Below, in pieces: positions 1-11,130 of a stretch of 64,000 nt of DNA. The number at the start of each line of letters is the position of its first letter. Position 1 is the stretch's first letter. A program made the translations under genes and the position numbers. A model generated the notes under the pieces. It was not told where the DNA came from. It searched no databases and saw only the letters and a program-made list of their open reading frames with translations. Source of the DNA: Tenebrio molitor (taxonomy: Eukaryota; Arthropoda; Insecta; Coleoptera; Tenebrionidae); contig NC_091046.1 of NCBI RefSeq assembly GCF_963966145.1, forward strand, positions 20,770,001-20,834,000, given 5' to 3'.

Positions 1-932
1 TCGATGGTTGGTCTATACGGTCCGTATAGTACAATGGATAAAATTGGTGTTCTTCATTATGAGCCAGAGACTTAATAAATGTCAAAAGAGTGGAAACATG
101 ATAGTTCTCTTCCCAAAACGCTTCCCGTGCAGGTCTGCGGGGAAAATCTTCCCTTCCGTTTTCTAAAATAAAGAAGAGGTAATTTTCACTGGTTACCTCT
201 ACCAAGGAAAATCGATGACGAGAGATTATTACTGTTCTTTGTTAACAAAACTTCGAATCAAAGTTGTAGAAACACTTCCTGCAAAACACCCTAAAGGTGA
301 GGGTTTTTTTTGCAATACGATGTCTATTTATTAAAAATTTAATGGAATCGGTTTTAAAATGGCCAGCATATTCTCCTGACTTGGTCCCTTCGGATTATTA
401 CCTATATATAACTCAAGAAAATCTTAAAAGGATCTACCTCAAAAGAGATGGTGATCGATCCTCTAGACTCTAATATGCAAACCAACAAATACACAATACG
501 AGTAATACCATAATCAATTATCGGATGGCCCATATCAACGCGAATTTTCCCTCGCGGATTCGCAGCGAAATTCGTGACGGAATCCAGAGGATACTTCACA
601 CCGCACCGTAGGGAAATAAATCGCACAAGATGTTCATGTGACAGGTCGTATAATATAGGATAATTTCGAATAATTTCAATAAGTGTCTCCGTTTTATTTA
701 TGTTGTCTCTTGCTACCATCGGGAAACCAAAGAAAAGCGCGTCTCATCGCGAATGAACATCCGCTGCAAATAAAAACGCTGTTAAAATGGCCGTCCAAGC
801 AGAAAAATTCGTGCCAGTCTGAACGTCCAGATTGGTTATCATGTAATAGTATATTTCAAACCAAGGTAAGAAAGTGCTTTCTTGCAGACCGCAGGCAAAG
901 ATTATAAACCGAGCCGTAGGCGAGCAGTGTTA
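1..932. other. unassigned AT-rich DNA
   Basis: I recognise no gene or repeat end here. Short open frames on both strands have no family motif and no consistent codon pattern. Confidence 0.5.
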
Positions 933-1189
933 GTGCTTGTTCACAATGGACATAAGCTTGACATAAGGCATAAGAAATTCATGATACATGCAGTGTATAT
1001 ACTGTTAATTTTTACGTAACTTATGAGAAGTGACCGCAGTAAACATTATTGTTGTGTACAAAAAGGCATGGAGAATCATATTCCAGTTATATGGACAGGT
1101 AAATTATTTTCCAATTGCCCAAATTTACAAATTATTCTTAGGTTTCCCTTATGTATTTCTTATGTCTTATGTCCATTGTGAATAAGCAC
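933..1189 (+). mobile_element. Inverted-repeat element, family A, copy 1
   Basis: A 257 bp segment begins with GTGCTTGTTCACAATGGACA and ends with its near-perfect reverse complement. A second copy lies in opposite orientation at 16639-16894 and matches over its whole length. There is no coding capacity, so it is a non-autonomous element (MITE). The transposase family is not evident from the ends. Confidence 0.85.
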
Positions 1190-1454
1190 ATATGTACTTA
1201 ACTTGATTAATTATATACTACGTGACAAAGAAAGGTGAACACCCAGTACTTATAGTTTTATTTCAATAAGTTTTTGCGGGCAAATGTGTTTTGGGATAAG
1301 GAATGATTAAATTTGCAGCCCTATCTATGCAGTATTCTGCCTTTTGTGCTGCTGGTTCGGTTATTGCAAGTGTAAGGAAATTTTGTTTACATTGAAAATT
1401 TTGACTTTTTAATTTTAGAAAACTTGTTGGAAAAGTGTTTTTGTAAGGCGAGAA

Positions 1455-1694
1455 ATGCCGCGAGTGCATACACTTGGTCAGATTCCTCAGGTTAATGACT
1501 TTGAAAAAGGGCGAATTTTAGAGATTGCCAGGAGAATTGGCAGATCTGTAGGCACCATTTTAAGATGTTGTCAGGGATGGACTCCAGAAGGCCGTCAACA
1601 CAGGGCTAGGGGCACCGGACGTCGTAGGATGACAACAAGAGAATCAAGATCAATAAAAGGGTCACGTAGTATATTTTGCTTGCTAATTAAATAA
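1455..1694 (+). pseudogene. Tc1-like transposase N-terminal fragment
   Basis: The frame opens with MPRVHTLGQI and continues with a helix-turn-helix-like stretch rich in Arg and Ile (EKGRILEIARRIGRS), then an Arg-rich linker with RRRMTTRE. This is the arrangement of the DNA-binding half of Tc1-type transposases. Nothing resembling the DDE catalytic half follows, and residues around the second helix seem missing. It is a 5' remnant. Identification is by motif only. Confidence 0.6.
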
Positions 1695-2466
1695 CGCAAT
1701 TATAAATTTTGTTCCTTACTTTATCACCACACTGTATTACTACTGAAAATATTGAAAATCATATCATTACACTATGTAACACAATTTTTGTTCCTAAATA
1801 ATAACCTTATTTTCTAAGTATTTATGTCTTAAAATTATTGAAAATGTCCATTACTTTTCACAAACTTTGCTTTTGTGACTATCATATTTGATATTTACGA
1901 GGAAAATTCAAATTTAACACGGAATTTTGCTCCTGAAGGCAAAAAAATTGGTCACTAATGCTCGGTTTCTTAAACTAACTGTCTGGTTAAATCAAGTGTT
2001 GCTATAGAAACGCTAGAATGTAACCAATCACATTGTATTTATCGGAGAGTTAACTAGCTGGGCCAACAAAATTGTTTCCAGAAACCGGACCTACGAGTAA
2101 GAGAATCAATTTTATTCGTTTTTGTTTACTGTTTTCAACGATAATTGGACAACTTTTCACAGTTTTGTTGGGCAACCCCTTATTATTAGCTTTTATTTGC
2201 AATGGAAGTGTTAGACCCGTTGAAATTCTTATAGACTTCGCCTACAGTGTGAGGAGGAAACCCTATCAAAGATGCAAGTGTTCTACGAGTGTTCAAAATT
2301 TTAGGCAAGGCCGAAAACGTTTCGAAAACTTTCACACGCAAAACACACACGAACACTATGCATATGCATGTGCTTGGTAAAAAGTCACATTCTTTACCGT
2401 TTGTGTGAACAGTATATGTTTTTTGTTGTTGCATAATTTCTTTGGGAAAATGTACGATTTTTATTA
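1695..2466. other. unassigned AT-rich DNA
   Basis: No recognisable coding or repeat structure. Open frames at 2072-2434 overlap on both strands and look random. Confidence 0.4.
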
Positions 2467-3103
2467 TACAGTATGTCCCCGGATTGAGTTTACAAGAGGA
2501 AAAAAAATTTTATTTTTGATTTTACGTAAACACTTCAGAGGAATAACATTTTTTGCTTCATCTGAAACCCCCATTTCCGTTATTAAAATCTCAGTATTGA
2601 GACACTGTATTGTTAAATTAACATGTTTTGTTCAAATTTGGACTTTTTATTACAATTGGCCTGGTTTTTTGACAAACAACTTATTACTGTTGCAAAATGT
2701 TGTCTTTAGAACAAAGAATTTATTTAATCCAATGTTGGACCGATTTTTGTCACATAATTACAAAATTTAATGAAAAATTTCCCAACAGTTATGTATCAGG
2801 CATGGGTGTTCAGAAGCTTAAACTTCGATACAGGGTTGAATGATGTACAGAAAACGGCGCATACTTAATAGAATAGTTTTATATTCAATTATCATTTGAT
2901 TTTTTCAAAAAAAAAGGTAAATATTTTTTCTGCATTTTCTTTGATTTTAATGTTAAGTCTTCCTCTGTGTTGAAAAATACTTTTTAATAACAAAAATGGG
3001 GTTTTCAGATGAAGCAAAAAATGTTATTCCTTTGAAGTTTTTGCGTAAAATCAAAAATAAATTTTTTTTCCCTCTTGTAAACTCAATCCGGGGACATACT
3101 GTA
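2467..3103. mobile_element. TA-flanked inverted-repeat element, family B
   Basis: Ends read TA-CAGTATGTCCCCGG and the reverse complement followed by TA, as expected of Tc1/mariner-type insertion. Arms of roughly 100 bp are inverted copies, including the TTTTTGCTTCATCTGAAA stretch. No transposase frame is present. A shorter relative is at 20815-21018. Confidence 0.8.
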
Positions 3104-3114
3104 TATTATTATTG

Positions 3115-3345
3115 TACTGGGTGATTCAAAATGATTATAGATAGTATGGCAACTATGTGGGTAGGGTAGAGTTGACATTTGTATGACATTTCGTAAGCGT
3201 GCATTTGATTTTTGTATACCATTATCTATGATACGATCGCACATTGACTTGACAATTTTCAAAATTGTGCGACATAGTTGCCACATAAATTTTTGTACAT
3301 AGATGCCATATGTACTTATCCACAATCATTTTCAATCACCCAATA
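3115..3345. mobile_element. TA-flanked inverted-repeat element, family C, copy 1
   Basis: About 230 bp with ends TA-CTGGGTGATTCAAAATGA and AATCACCCAA-TA. Subterminal inverted words such as TGGCAACTATG are shared with the second copy at 11131-11408. Non-autonomous. Confidence 0.8.
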
Positions 3346-3387
3346 TTTTACTTTCTTCATATTTTTTGTTACACAATTGTTATTATC

Positions 3388-3922
3388 GTCTATTATTATA
3401 CGAGTTTTATAAGACGCTTGATTGTGACACGAGTTGGTTGGGGCACGACGAACGCAGAGTATCACAGTGCGTCTTATAAAACGAGTGTAATATATTATTT
3501 TTTCTATTTTGCACCTTTAACACAGTCAGTATAACACTCAAACGGGTTTCGAAAAGGAGTTCTTTTCGATACCGGTTTCAGGAACATTTACTTAAATTTT
3601 TAATGTTAGCAGTGACTCACAATGAGTAGTTGCTAGGTGATCACTGCACTTCACGACACTTTAAATTCAAAACTTAATTGTTCGTCTAGTTACCAGTGTT
3701 ACCAACCCTTTATATCTGCCAAATTAATTTTCCTAGCATTATGTTTTGAACTTTTTCTTATTTTAAAATTTAAAATAGGGGCAAAATATAAAAAATGTGG
3801 TATTACACTCGTCGCACTTGTTTGCTTCATAGCATTCCTCGCTGCGCTCGTCGTGCTCTAAAAATCGCTTGCGACAAAATGATAATGATTATAAAACTCG
3901 TATAATAAATTACTACGAGTAT
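3388..3922. repeat. Long fold-back repeat with CpG-rich centre
   Basis: The outer arms (TTATACGAGTTTTATAA at 3395-3411 and its complement near 3890-3910) pair with each other. A second inner pair joins about 3470-3514 with 3780-3818, and a smaller hairpin lies in the left part. The right interior carries CTCGCTGCGCTCGTCGTG. There is no coding potential. It belongs by architecture to the palindrome class noted throughout the window. Confidence 0.6.
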
Positions 3923-4397
3923 TTTCTACTTTAGTCGCAATGATTTGATAAAAACTCAAAAATCTAGTTATTAAATAATCTAGGAATTTTTGTGTGGCTT
4001 AAGTAATGGTGGCATTTTTGTGAAATTTAATGTCAAATGTTTTAATTGTTAAGGAGGTTGCTAGAGATGCCGGACGCCGGTCAGCGTGCTATTAGGCTAT
4101 TACAGCAATACCAACGTAATACGTATTAAAAAAAAACAGTTTCACAAAAAGTTCCTTTGTGACACTACTTTTACTTTCACAAAGACTCACTTACGATACC
4201 AAAGTAGAAAAAATACATTTTTTAAATTCATTTTTAGTTCAACATTTTACTTATTTATTGATTTCAATTATTATTGATTTTTACGCAAATGCTGATATAT
4301 GTATAGTCGCGAAGAGAAAAAAGTAGGACAATGTTTCTTCGCTAATGTAAGTCTGCTTGAAATTTTACTCTTTTTATGGTTACTATTAAAATATTTA
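3923..4397. other. unassigned DNA
   Basis: No supported feature. A short GCCGGACGCCGG word near 4070 recurs near 12203 but is too short to define an element. Confidence 0.4.
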
Positions 4398-5835
4398 TAC
4401 AGCGTTATTCACGAGAGACTTCCGATGAAAATGTCGTTGTATGCAACCCAAAATTAAGGTTCTCGATTATAAAAGGTAACGACAACGGTTGCGCCAATAT
4501 TTCCATCTCACTTAATTTAGAGTCTATAATAAAATAAGTGGGTAGCTCGGTGGCTGCATGGCTGTCGGAGACAGTGCTCCCAGGTCGCGGTCCCGGCGCT
4601 AGTGGGTTCGAATCTCACCGAAGGGGGAGGATTTTTTCCAAGGAAGGAACCTCCGCCGGGCCATGGATGTGTGTGTATGTCTTTCAGGAGCTGACGGTAG
4701 GGTGGTGGAAGGAAGAGCGACACTCTTCCGACACCACCGCGAGGTCAGCAGGGTTCAAATCCCATGGATGTTTGTGTTGTATTTCGTATTGTGTTGCCCA
4801 GAAAGGAAAAAGAAGAAGAGAGGGTGGGCGTGGGTGGCCGGGGAAAGTACCCTGGAGCCCCGCCGCACATAAGGGAAAAAAGAGAGGAAAAAAAACAAGC
4901 CGACCGCAAGGTACCTGATAGATCAGTACCGTGAAAGGGGAAAGGCTACAATAAAAAAATAAATAAATAAATAAGTTAATCTGTTTGACACGATACAAAC
5001 ATCCCTTAAAATTGTGTATAATTCTGTCTTTGTCACACTCACGGCATTTGTCGATAATGTCCTCTCTTTTAATTTGGAGTCTCAAAAATGAACAATGAGT
5101 TGTCGCTACCTTATTTGTCATCGAGAACCTTACCCAAAATACTATTGGGGACAAATTACTTTGGTCGTCAAAGTCAGTTGACTGACATAAAGTTGTAAAG
5201 CAAGCATTAGGACGGTTAACCTTATTTTTTACCACTGTCAACCACTGTCACTGTCAAACTCGTCATTGCAAAATGTTAAATACCGAAAAATGCACAACTG
5301 AAGGAGATATTCCAAGGAGGAAAAATTGAAAAGGTTTCCACAAGGCAATTTGGCCCATGTCCAATCCCCCAGAATTAAGGTAGGGTAGATGAATTATTCT
5401 AAATTTTTGAATGGTCGATGGTGCCATATTTTTGACAAGAGAAAAGTCAATAATTTGAAATTGTCATCACTATTGACTTGACGTTAATGCTTGGTTTACA
5501 TTAATTTGTTTTGAAGTGACAGAAAAATGACGACCAGAGTATTTTGTCCCCAATAGTACAAGAAACCCCAAGAACTTGAGATTTTGTTTAATTCGAAATA
5601 AGTTAGCAATCCAAGTAGCTTGGCGAATAAAATTAATCATGGCACTCTCTTTATTGAGGTTATGAGCAAAAGTTAATATAAATGTGAAAACTGACATGAC
5701 AGACACTAAGCGCCAGCAATCGTTAATTTAAGTATTACTTTTTATAAATTGAAGAAGGTAGAAACCATTGGAAGTTGTAGTTTCGGTTGCATATAACGAA
5801 ATTTTCATCGGAAGTCTCTCGTGACTTTCCCTGTA
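4398..5835. mobile_element. TA-flanked fold-back element hosting a SINE
   Basis: The left end starts TA-CAGCGTTATTCACGAG and the right end is an inverted counterpart ending CCCTG-TA. About 50 bp of each end match, including GAGACTTCCGATGAAAAT. Inner inverted segments (CTATTGGGGACAAA near 5143 and its complement near 5545) also pair. No intact frame. The SINE at 4540-4971 is nested inside. Confidence 0.75.
4540..4971 (+). mobile_element. tRNA-derived dimeric-looking SINE
   Basis: The 5' part carries a pol III A-box-like TAGCTCGGTGG and a B box GGTTCGAATC spaced as in a tRNA. About 150 bp further on, a second tRNA-like part has GGTTCAAATCC as its B box. The 3' end is an AAATA-type repeat tail. 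An 8 bp direct duplication (AAATAAGT) flanks it at 4532-4539 and 4969-4976. The body is much more GC-rich than its surroundings. It is not a functional tRNA gene: there is no proper cloverleaf. Confidence 0.8.
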
Positions 5836-6074
5836 GTTCATTATGTATTTTGTGTTGCATATTTTTAACATGTTAATTCCGTTTTTTCTTGTCACTGTTG
5901 GCCCTTAGCTGCGCAACAATTCTTATGGACCACCGTCCTCAGCTCTATTGACGATCCTCGTTTTAACTACACCAATACGTGCCATGATCATCTTATGATT
6001 TTTTGACATTTTATTTAAGTGTCATCACTAAAACTTCAAAAGTAGGCCCTGTTTACTCAACTCAATTTTCGCTA
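5836..6074. other. unassigned DNA
   Basis: Nothing recognised. Confidence 0.4.
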
Positions 6075-7042
6075 ATAGCTATTAAGACAACAAGATCATT
6101 AAAGTATAAAACACGTGTGTCTTCAAGATTTTTTCTAACACTAACATCTTATCAGAAATTTTAATAAATTCAGAAATTATTCGAGGCGCGTCACAATACA
6201 CAAAATGCGAAGGTTGCCGTGGGTACTATGGTAATAATATCAACAAATTTGGAAAAAAAAATTTTCATCGTTGAAATGTGCCAAAACGTTCCAGAAGAAA
6301 TAAGAAAAAAGGGGCAATTTGTTACCAATGAAGTCTAAAAGTCCATACGAAAAGTTGTATGTTTCGTTTCAAGGCCGGACCAATAAAAAAGTGTGTAAAA
6401 CTTCATTAAAAGTTAATTCACATTACGGCAAGAATCATTTGAAGAAAATGAAAAAGTTTTCGATGATCGGGCACTTGCATTGGATGAAACAGCGGAAGTT
6501 AAAGAAAGATGTTAGGAACAAGAGCACGAAGCTAATGTGGCAGTTCCAATTCAATAATTGTACTTTTCACTTTTGTGATAATTACTGTAAAAATGATGAA
6601 TAAAATATTACTTGAATTATATGTGTGAGCGTATTTTATGACTCCATAAGATACGTTGCTATTAACGACGTCTCTTATAGAGAGAAAAGCGTATTTTATG
6701 GGAAACATAAGGTGTGAGCTCAAATGCACCATAGAAACAGTAATAGTTATTTTCGATATAAGTTCGCTGTCAGAGTTCTTTTCAGGTATGAGGCCGAATT
6801 TTGAAGCACGAGGCGTCAGCCAAGTGCTGCAAAGCCTAATGACAGCGCACGAATATTGAATAACATTTTTCGTGTTCGTTTACGCAATGTTTTAAAAAAC
6901 ATTAATTTATTGTAAATTTTGAGGTTATCTTTGACAGTCAAGTTAGGTATTTAACCGGGAAGATTTATATATTTAGTTATATACCACTTTCCCGGTTATC
7001 TATCCCAGGAAACGAACACGAAAAAGATATTAGTGTTAGACA
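6075..7042 (+). mobile_element. Family X element, copy 1 (Crypton-related remnant)
   Basis: Three copies of this family are in the window: here, 8525-9610 (inverted) and 21981-22803. All share a left end near AGCTATTAAGACAAC, an inverted pair CTAACACTAACATCTTA and AAGATATTAGTGTTAG, and about 400 bp of decayed coding sequence. The coding part reads like the N-terminal helical domain of Crypton/KIAA1958-type tyrosine recombinases (YEKVYVSF, then an ITEV-like helix in the other copies) followed by a C-terminal NNCTFHF stretch, with the catalytic region absent. In this copy the right terminal repeat is separated from the body by an insertion at 6745-7025. Confidence 0.7.
6745..7025. repeat. Stacked palindromes inserted in family X copy 1
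   Basis: The segment 6745-6864 has arms GTTATT..CGATAT and complement around AGCACGAGGCGTCAGCCAAG. The segment 6866-7025 begins TTTTTCGTGTTCGTTT and ends with the exact inverse. Copies 2 and 3 of family X run straight through this point, so the segment is an insertion. Confidence 0.6.
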
Positions 7043-7397
7043 AGACTTCCTATTTTTTTCTGTCCGCGACTGTATGTACATAATTTTAATTTGTTTCCAA
7101 AACTTCACCAAGCTGAGATGGCCTAGTAAATTTTGTTTAGTACTGACCTTTGTAATTCGGAGCATTTCACTTTGATCAATAATTCTCGTTTGTTGAGTGA
7201 TACTCGTACCAAGTTTCTTACTTGTTTAAAAAAGCAAGTAGGTAATTTGAAAATATAGACTGAATTAATTCCTTTGATATTTAAGAGTAGAATTGAAGTA
7301 CTATGGGGTCTATTCTGTAACTAATCTGTTAATTTTTAACAAGCTGTTTATTTTACAATTTCAACAGTACCTTTAATTTTTTTAACAGCTAGAGTTA
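7043..7397. other. left flank of Harbinger host element
   Basis: 7304-7397 contains CTATTCTGTAACTAA and AACAAGCTGTTTATTTT. Part of it is inverted around 9955-9985 (AAATAAACAGC), consistent with subterminal repeats of the Harbinger element whose transposase lies at 8122-9895. The exact element end is not resolved. Confidence 0.4.
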
Positions 7398-7939
7398 CCC
7401 TTTGTTTCCAATCACTTAAGAAATTATAATTATAAATTATACTTAGAAAATTATACTTTACAAAAAATACTTTCACTTTTGCTGTTCACAATCATAATTA
7501 ATAAAAACTACAGACCAATGAAAAACTAGAGAGAATTTGCCAAACAACTGTCACTAGTTTTGACATTTTACTAGTTCTAGTTTGGTGGAATTAGATATAC
7601 CCAGTAAATAGTTACAGTAAGTGCCACGGATGTAAGCGTAATGGATATTGAAACTAATTGTCGCCAATTTTTCATCGAATGCGTCCATTTGGCAAAAAAC
7701 CGACCTCAGAGATTTGAGGTTAAAGACAGCTAATGATCTGATTGGTCAAATTATCTAATTATACGTAAAAACCTTGGAGTTTGCAAGAATTTGATAATTA
7801 TAAGTGAAACACAAATGAAGCGCAATTTGTTAAGTATAATTTTTAATTGTGCACACCGTCGTTCACAACTATGGACCAAACTTTGTTAATTGTAATTCGT
7901 AATTATAATTTATAATTATAAGTGATTGGAAACGAGGGG
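7398..7939 (+). mobile_element. Harbinger-type MITE, family G, copy 1
   Basis: Ends CCCTTTGTTTCCAATCACTT and its near inverse (GTGATTGGAAACGAGGGG) are flanked by the 3 bp direct repeat TTA (7395-7397 and 7940-7942). A 3 bp TWA duplication is the signature of PIF/Harbinger insertion. A direct copy is at 10624-11121. This copy has about 50 bp extra near 7570-7620. Confidence 0.85.
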
Positions 7940-8121
7940 TTATTCTGTAACTTATTCTTAAACAGGTATGTTAAAAAAATAATTTTGACAGTACTTACTG
8001 TTATGTTTTACGCACTTTGTTCTCGAGTGAACTACGCTTTTTTAAAAAAATCAAGTAGGTAATCGTGTAATAGCTTGACAGAACATTTGACTTTTTACGA
8101 ATCGTTCATTATTCATTTTCG

Positions 8122-8522
8122 CTGGCCGAATCATGTGGAACCTGTGTATCTAGCGTTCATATTTATAATATCCAATGATGCGTCTGTTATAATTTGAACA
8201 TTGAGACTGTAAAATCTTTTTCTGTTATAAAATGGAGCAGCAGGATATACTGGATGTTCTGCGGGAGGTGCAACATGGGTGCAATCAATCGCACCCAATA
8301 CGTCGAGAAATCCATATTTATTCCAGAATAGGCTTTTAGTTCTCATTATTGTTGGCGGATCAGTGGAAAACTTAATCCACCGATTTAACAACACTCTTAA
8401 GATAACTCGACATACCGGCATTGTACATCGGCTTACTGACGCTTGACTCATTCCCAAAAAAGCGTTTGCTCCCACATCAGTCTGGTAACTACCATGACCC
8501 AAAAAATATAACGTACAAAATA
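8122..8522 (-). pseudogene. Harbinger (HARBI1-like) transposase, C-terminal part
   Basis: The minus-strand frame contains GSYQTDVG, SQASVSR, LGAIDCTHV and LNVQIITD..NARYTGST in the order and spacing of PIF/Harbinger DDE transposases. The DCT motif supplies a catalytic Asp. It loses two bases at the Gly-Ser-Thr-(His) junction, after which the reading shifts and soon ends. Upstream it is cut off by family X copy 2. The missing N-terminal half resumes at 9605-9895. Confidence 0.85.
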
Positions 8523-9015
8523 TTTTTTTTCTAACACTAATATCTTAAACTGTTTCCATGGTGCATTTGAGCTCACACCTTATGTTTCCCATAAAATACG
8601 CTTTTCTCTATAAGACACGTCGTCAATAGCAACGTATCTTATAGAGTCATAAAATACGCTCACACATATTATTCAAGTAACATTTTATTCATCATTTTTA
8701 CAGTAATTATCTCAAAAGTGAAAAGTACAATTATTGAATTGGAACTGCCACATTAGCTTCGTGCTTTTGTTCCTAACATCTTCTTCTTCAACTTCTGCTA
8801 TTTCATCCAATGCAAGTGCCCGGCCATCGAAAACTGGCAATCTTTACATTTTCTTCAAATGATTCTTGCCGTAGTGTGAATTAACTTTTAATGAAGTTCT
8901 ACACACTTACCCCTTATCAAGAAAAGCCAAAATGACATCTTCCGTTACCTCCGTGATGTGATTTTTATTGTTTCGGCCTTGAAACGAAACATACACCTTT
9001 TCGTATGCACTTTTA

Positions 9016-9266
9016 TAGTTCTCCCAGAGCTGCAGCGGTTTTATGGCAGGGCAATAGTAATTATTACGCCTGTTGAAATGCCGATCAGCGACATAAACAG
9101 ACCCCTGTCAATCATCATTTTCGTTCTATACCTGTCAGTTTACAGGGTAGTACTTGGACGAATTTACGATTAGGGGTTGTACTTGCGGTTTAAACCTATT
9201 GTGGGTGTTGTTAACGTTTATACAATGGTACCCTGCCATAAAAACGCTGCAGCTCTGGGAGAACTA
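9016..9266. mobile_element. TA-flanked MITE nested in family X copy 2
   Basis: Ends TAGTTCTCCCAGAGCTGCAG and inverse are flanked by TA duplications (9014-9015, 9267-9268). The other two family X copies show the uninterrupted site (a single TA in TCTAAAAGT near 6335 and 22320). This gives a clean filled/empty comparison within the window. Confidence 0.9.
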
Positions 9267-9482
9267 TAGACTTCATTGGTAACAAGTTGCCCCTTTTTTC
9301 TTATTTCTTCTGGAACGTTTTGGCACATTTCAACGGTGAAAATTGTTTTTTTCCAAATTTGTTGATACTATTACCATAGTACACACAGCAACCTCCGCAT
9401 TTTGTGTATTGTGACGCGCCTCGAATAATTTCTGAATTTATTAAAATTTCTGATAAGATGTTAGTGTTAGAAAAAATCTTGA

Positions 9483-9602
9483 AGACAACGCGTGTTTTAT
9501 AGTTTAAAAATCTCGATCTATTAAATCCTCGCTCCCTGCGGTCGCTCTGATTTAAACTATGATCTCGATTTTTAAATTGTCTATAAAACCCTTGTTGTCT
9601 TA
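9483..9602. repeat. Palindrome with CpG-rich centre (family X left end)
   Basis: Arms (TTTTATAGTTTAAAAATCTC and complement) surround CTCCCTGCGGTCGCTC. The same palindrome, inverted, is in copy 3 at about 21989-22108. Copy 1 has only about 43 bp in place of about 123 bp here and lacks the centre. Confidence 0.7.
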
Positions 9603-9604
9603 AT

Positions 9605-9895
9605 AGCTATAAATGATTCGGAATTGCTGTTCTTCTGACACCAGGTGCCAAGTGCATAACCACCTCCTCGAGAACAAATTGAACTGCTTCTTTATTTAAG
9701 CGAAAGAATTCAACAAATTGTTTGTGAGGCAACTCAAATGGGTTACTCCAGTCTCTTAAATTCCGATAAAATAAATGAAATTGAGATCTGAAAATTTTAT
9801 AAAATAGTGTAGGTACTCGTAAAATGAGCTCTAATCAATTTTTACCTTCTGTTTCGGTCAATTTCTTCAGCCATGACAATCCACGCAGCTGCCAT
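9605..9895 (-). pseudogene. Harbinger transposase, N-terminal exons
   Basis: An ATG at 9895 opens a short exon (MAAAWIVMAEEIDRN) ending at a GTAAAA donor at 9845. After a 58 bp intron ending TTTTCAG, the frame resumes at 9787 with FRNLRDWSNPFE and FFRLNKEAVQFVLEEV, typical of the N-terminus of Harbinger transposases. It stops where family X copy 2 begins. The rest is at 8122-8522. Confidence 0.75.
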
Positions 9896-10623
9896 TTTTA
9901 TTAATTGACGTACGTTTATATTTTAATGGCTCTAGTAGAAGGTGCCTTTAATTTTTACGAAATAAACAGCCCAAATAAACAGGTGCTTTTATCTGAGCTT
10001 TAAGCAGTTTAAATTGATTACCAGAATAACAATATGCGCGTCAAAATGACAAGAATTGAAAGTGGGGTTATGGTTCCTAAAGGTGAATGTCAAGATAGTG
10101 ACGGCTAAAATTTTTTGGCCGCCATAGTACTGTGGTGAGTAAAAAAAATTGGTCGTCAAAATCATGCTTTGGCACAATGGAAAATGCTCCATCGTAAAAC
10201 GGTCGTAAATAACATAAACTAGCATCATGTTGTATGACTTTAATTGTGATTTTTTTTCTCATTTTTTTGACACTTGTTGACATGGGCATAAACAGGCAGG
10301 GATTTTTTTTAATTTGTGAAAATCTATCCAAATTTTAAAATGCCATTGACCAGAATGTTTTTCTCGCGACAGTACTTTTGTTGCGCAGTTTTAGAGTTGC
10401 AATTGCAAAAGTGTCATGTCGTGTTTAGGCGCATCTCATAAAGTCATCATAAGTAACGTGCAGCAGGTAGTTTTTCTGCTGTAACTATCAATGAAAACTG
10501 CAAATGAGGAAAAGTTCCAATAGCGTTCACATACACGTTGTTTTCACATCGTACTTTTTAAAATGTCTAACACTTTCTATATTTTCATTTTTCGCACCAA
10601 AATTATAAATTTCAATTTTGTAA
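9896..10623. other. unassigned DNA beside Harbinger gene
   Basis: 9940-9990 holds likely subterminal Harbinger sequence. The remainder, including open frames at 9989-10331 on the minus strand, has no recognisable family. Confidence 0.4.
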
Positions 10624-11121
10624 CCCTTTGTTTCCAATCACTTAAGAAATTATAATTATAAATTATACTTAGAAAATTATACTTTACAAAAAATACTTTC
10701 ACTTTTGCTGTTCACAATCATAATTAATAAAAACTACAGACCAATGAAAAACTAGAGAAAATTTGCCAAACAACTGTCACTAGTTTTGACATTTTACTAA
10801 GGTAAGCGTAATGGATATTGAAACTAATTGTCGCCAATTTTTCATCGAATGCGTCCATTTGGCAAAAAACCGACCTCAGAGATTTGAGGTTAAAGACAGC
10901 TAATGATCTGATTGGTCAAATTATCTAATTATACGTAAAAACCTTGGAGTTTGCAAGAATTTGATAATTATAAGTGAAACACAAATGAAGCACAATTTGT
11001 TAAGTATAATTTTTTAATTATAATTTTATTGTGCACACCGTCATTCACAACTATGGACCAAACTTTGTTAATTATAATTCGTAATTATAATTTATAATTA
11101 TAAGTGATTGGAAACGAGGGG
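10624..11121 (+). mobile_element. Harbinger-type MITE, family G, copy 2
   Basis: Direct copy of 7398-7939, very similar apart from one internal gap. Flanked by TAA at 10621-10623 and 11122-11124. No coding capacity. Confidence 0.85.
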
Positions 11122-11130
11122 TAAGGCACA

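Larger units (their letters stand above)
8525..9610 (-). mobile_element. Family X element, copy 2, inserted in Harbinger gene
   Basis: Reverse complement of the element at 21981-22803. It lies between the N-terminal and C-terminal halves of the Harbinger transposase and therefore inserted into it. It contains a nested TA-flanked MITE at 9016-9266 and a palindrome at 9483-9602. The internal frame retains an YEKVYVSFQGR-type segment followed by a splice-donor-like GGTAAGTG. There is no catalytic recombinase region. Confidence 0.75.

Noticed and set aside
4541..4620. Functional tRNA gene
   Set aside because: A and B boxes are present but no complete cloverleaf or anticodon arm could be folded. 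The segment is the head of a SINE.
4538..5241. Protein genes across the SINE region
   Set aside because: The frames exist because the SINE is GC-rich. They match tRNA-like and tail sequence, not a protein family.
9989..10331. Overlapping minus-strand frames
   Set aside because: Two frames overlap out of register and neither resembles Harbinger proteins or anything else.
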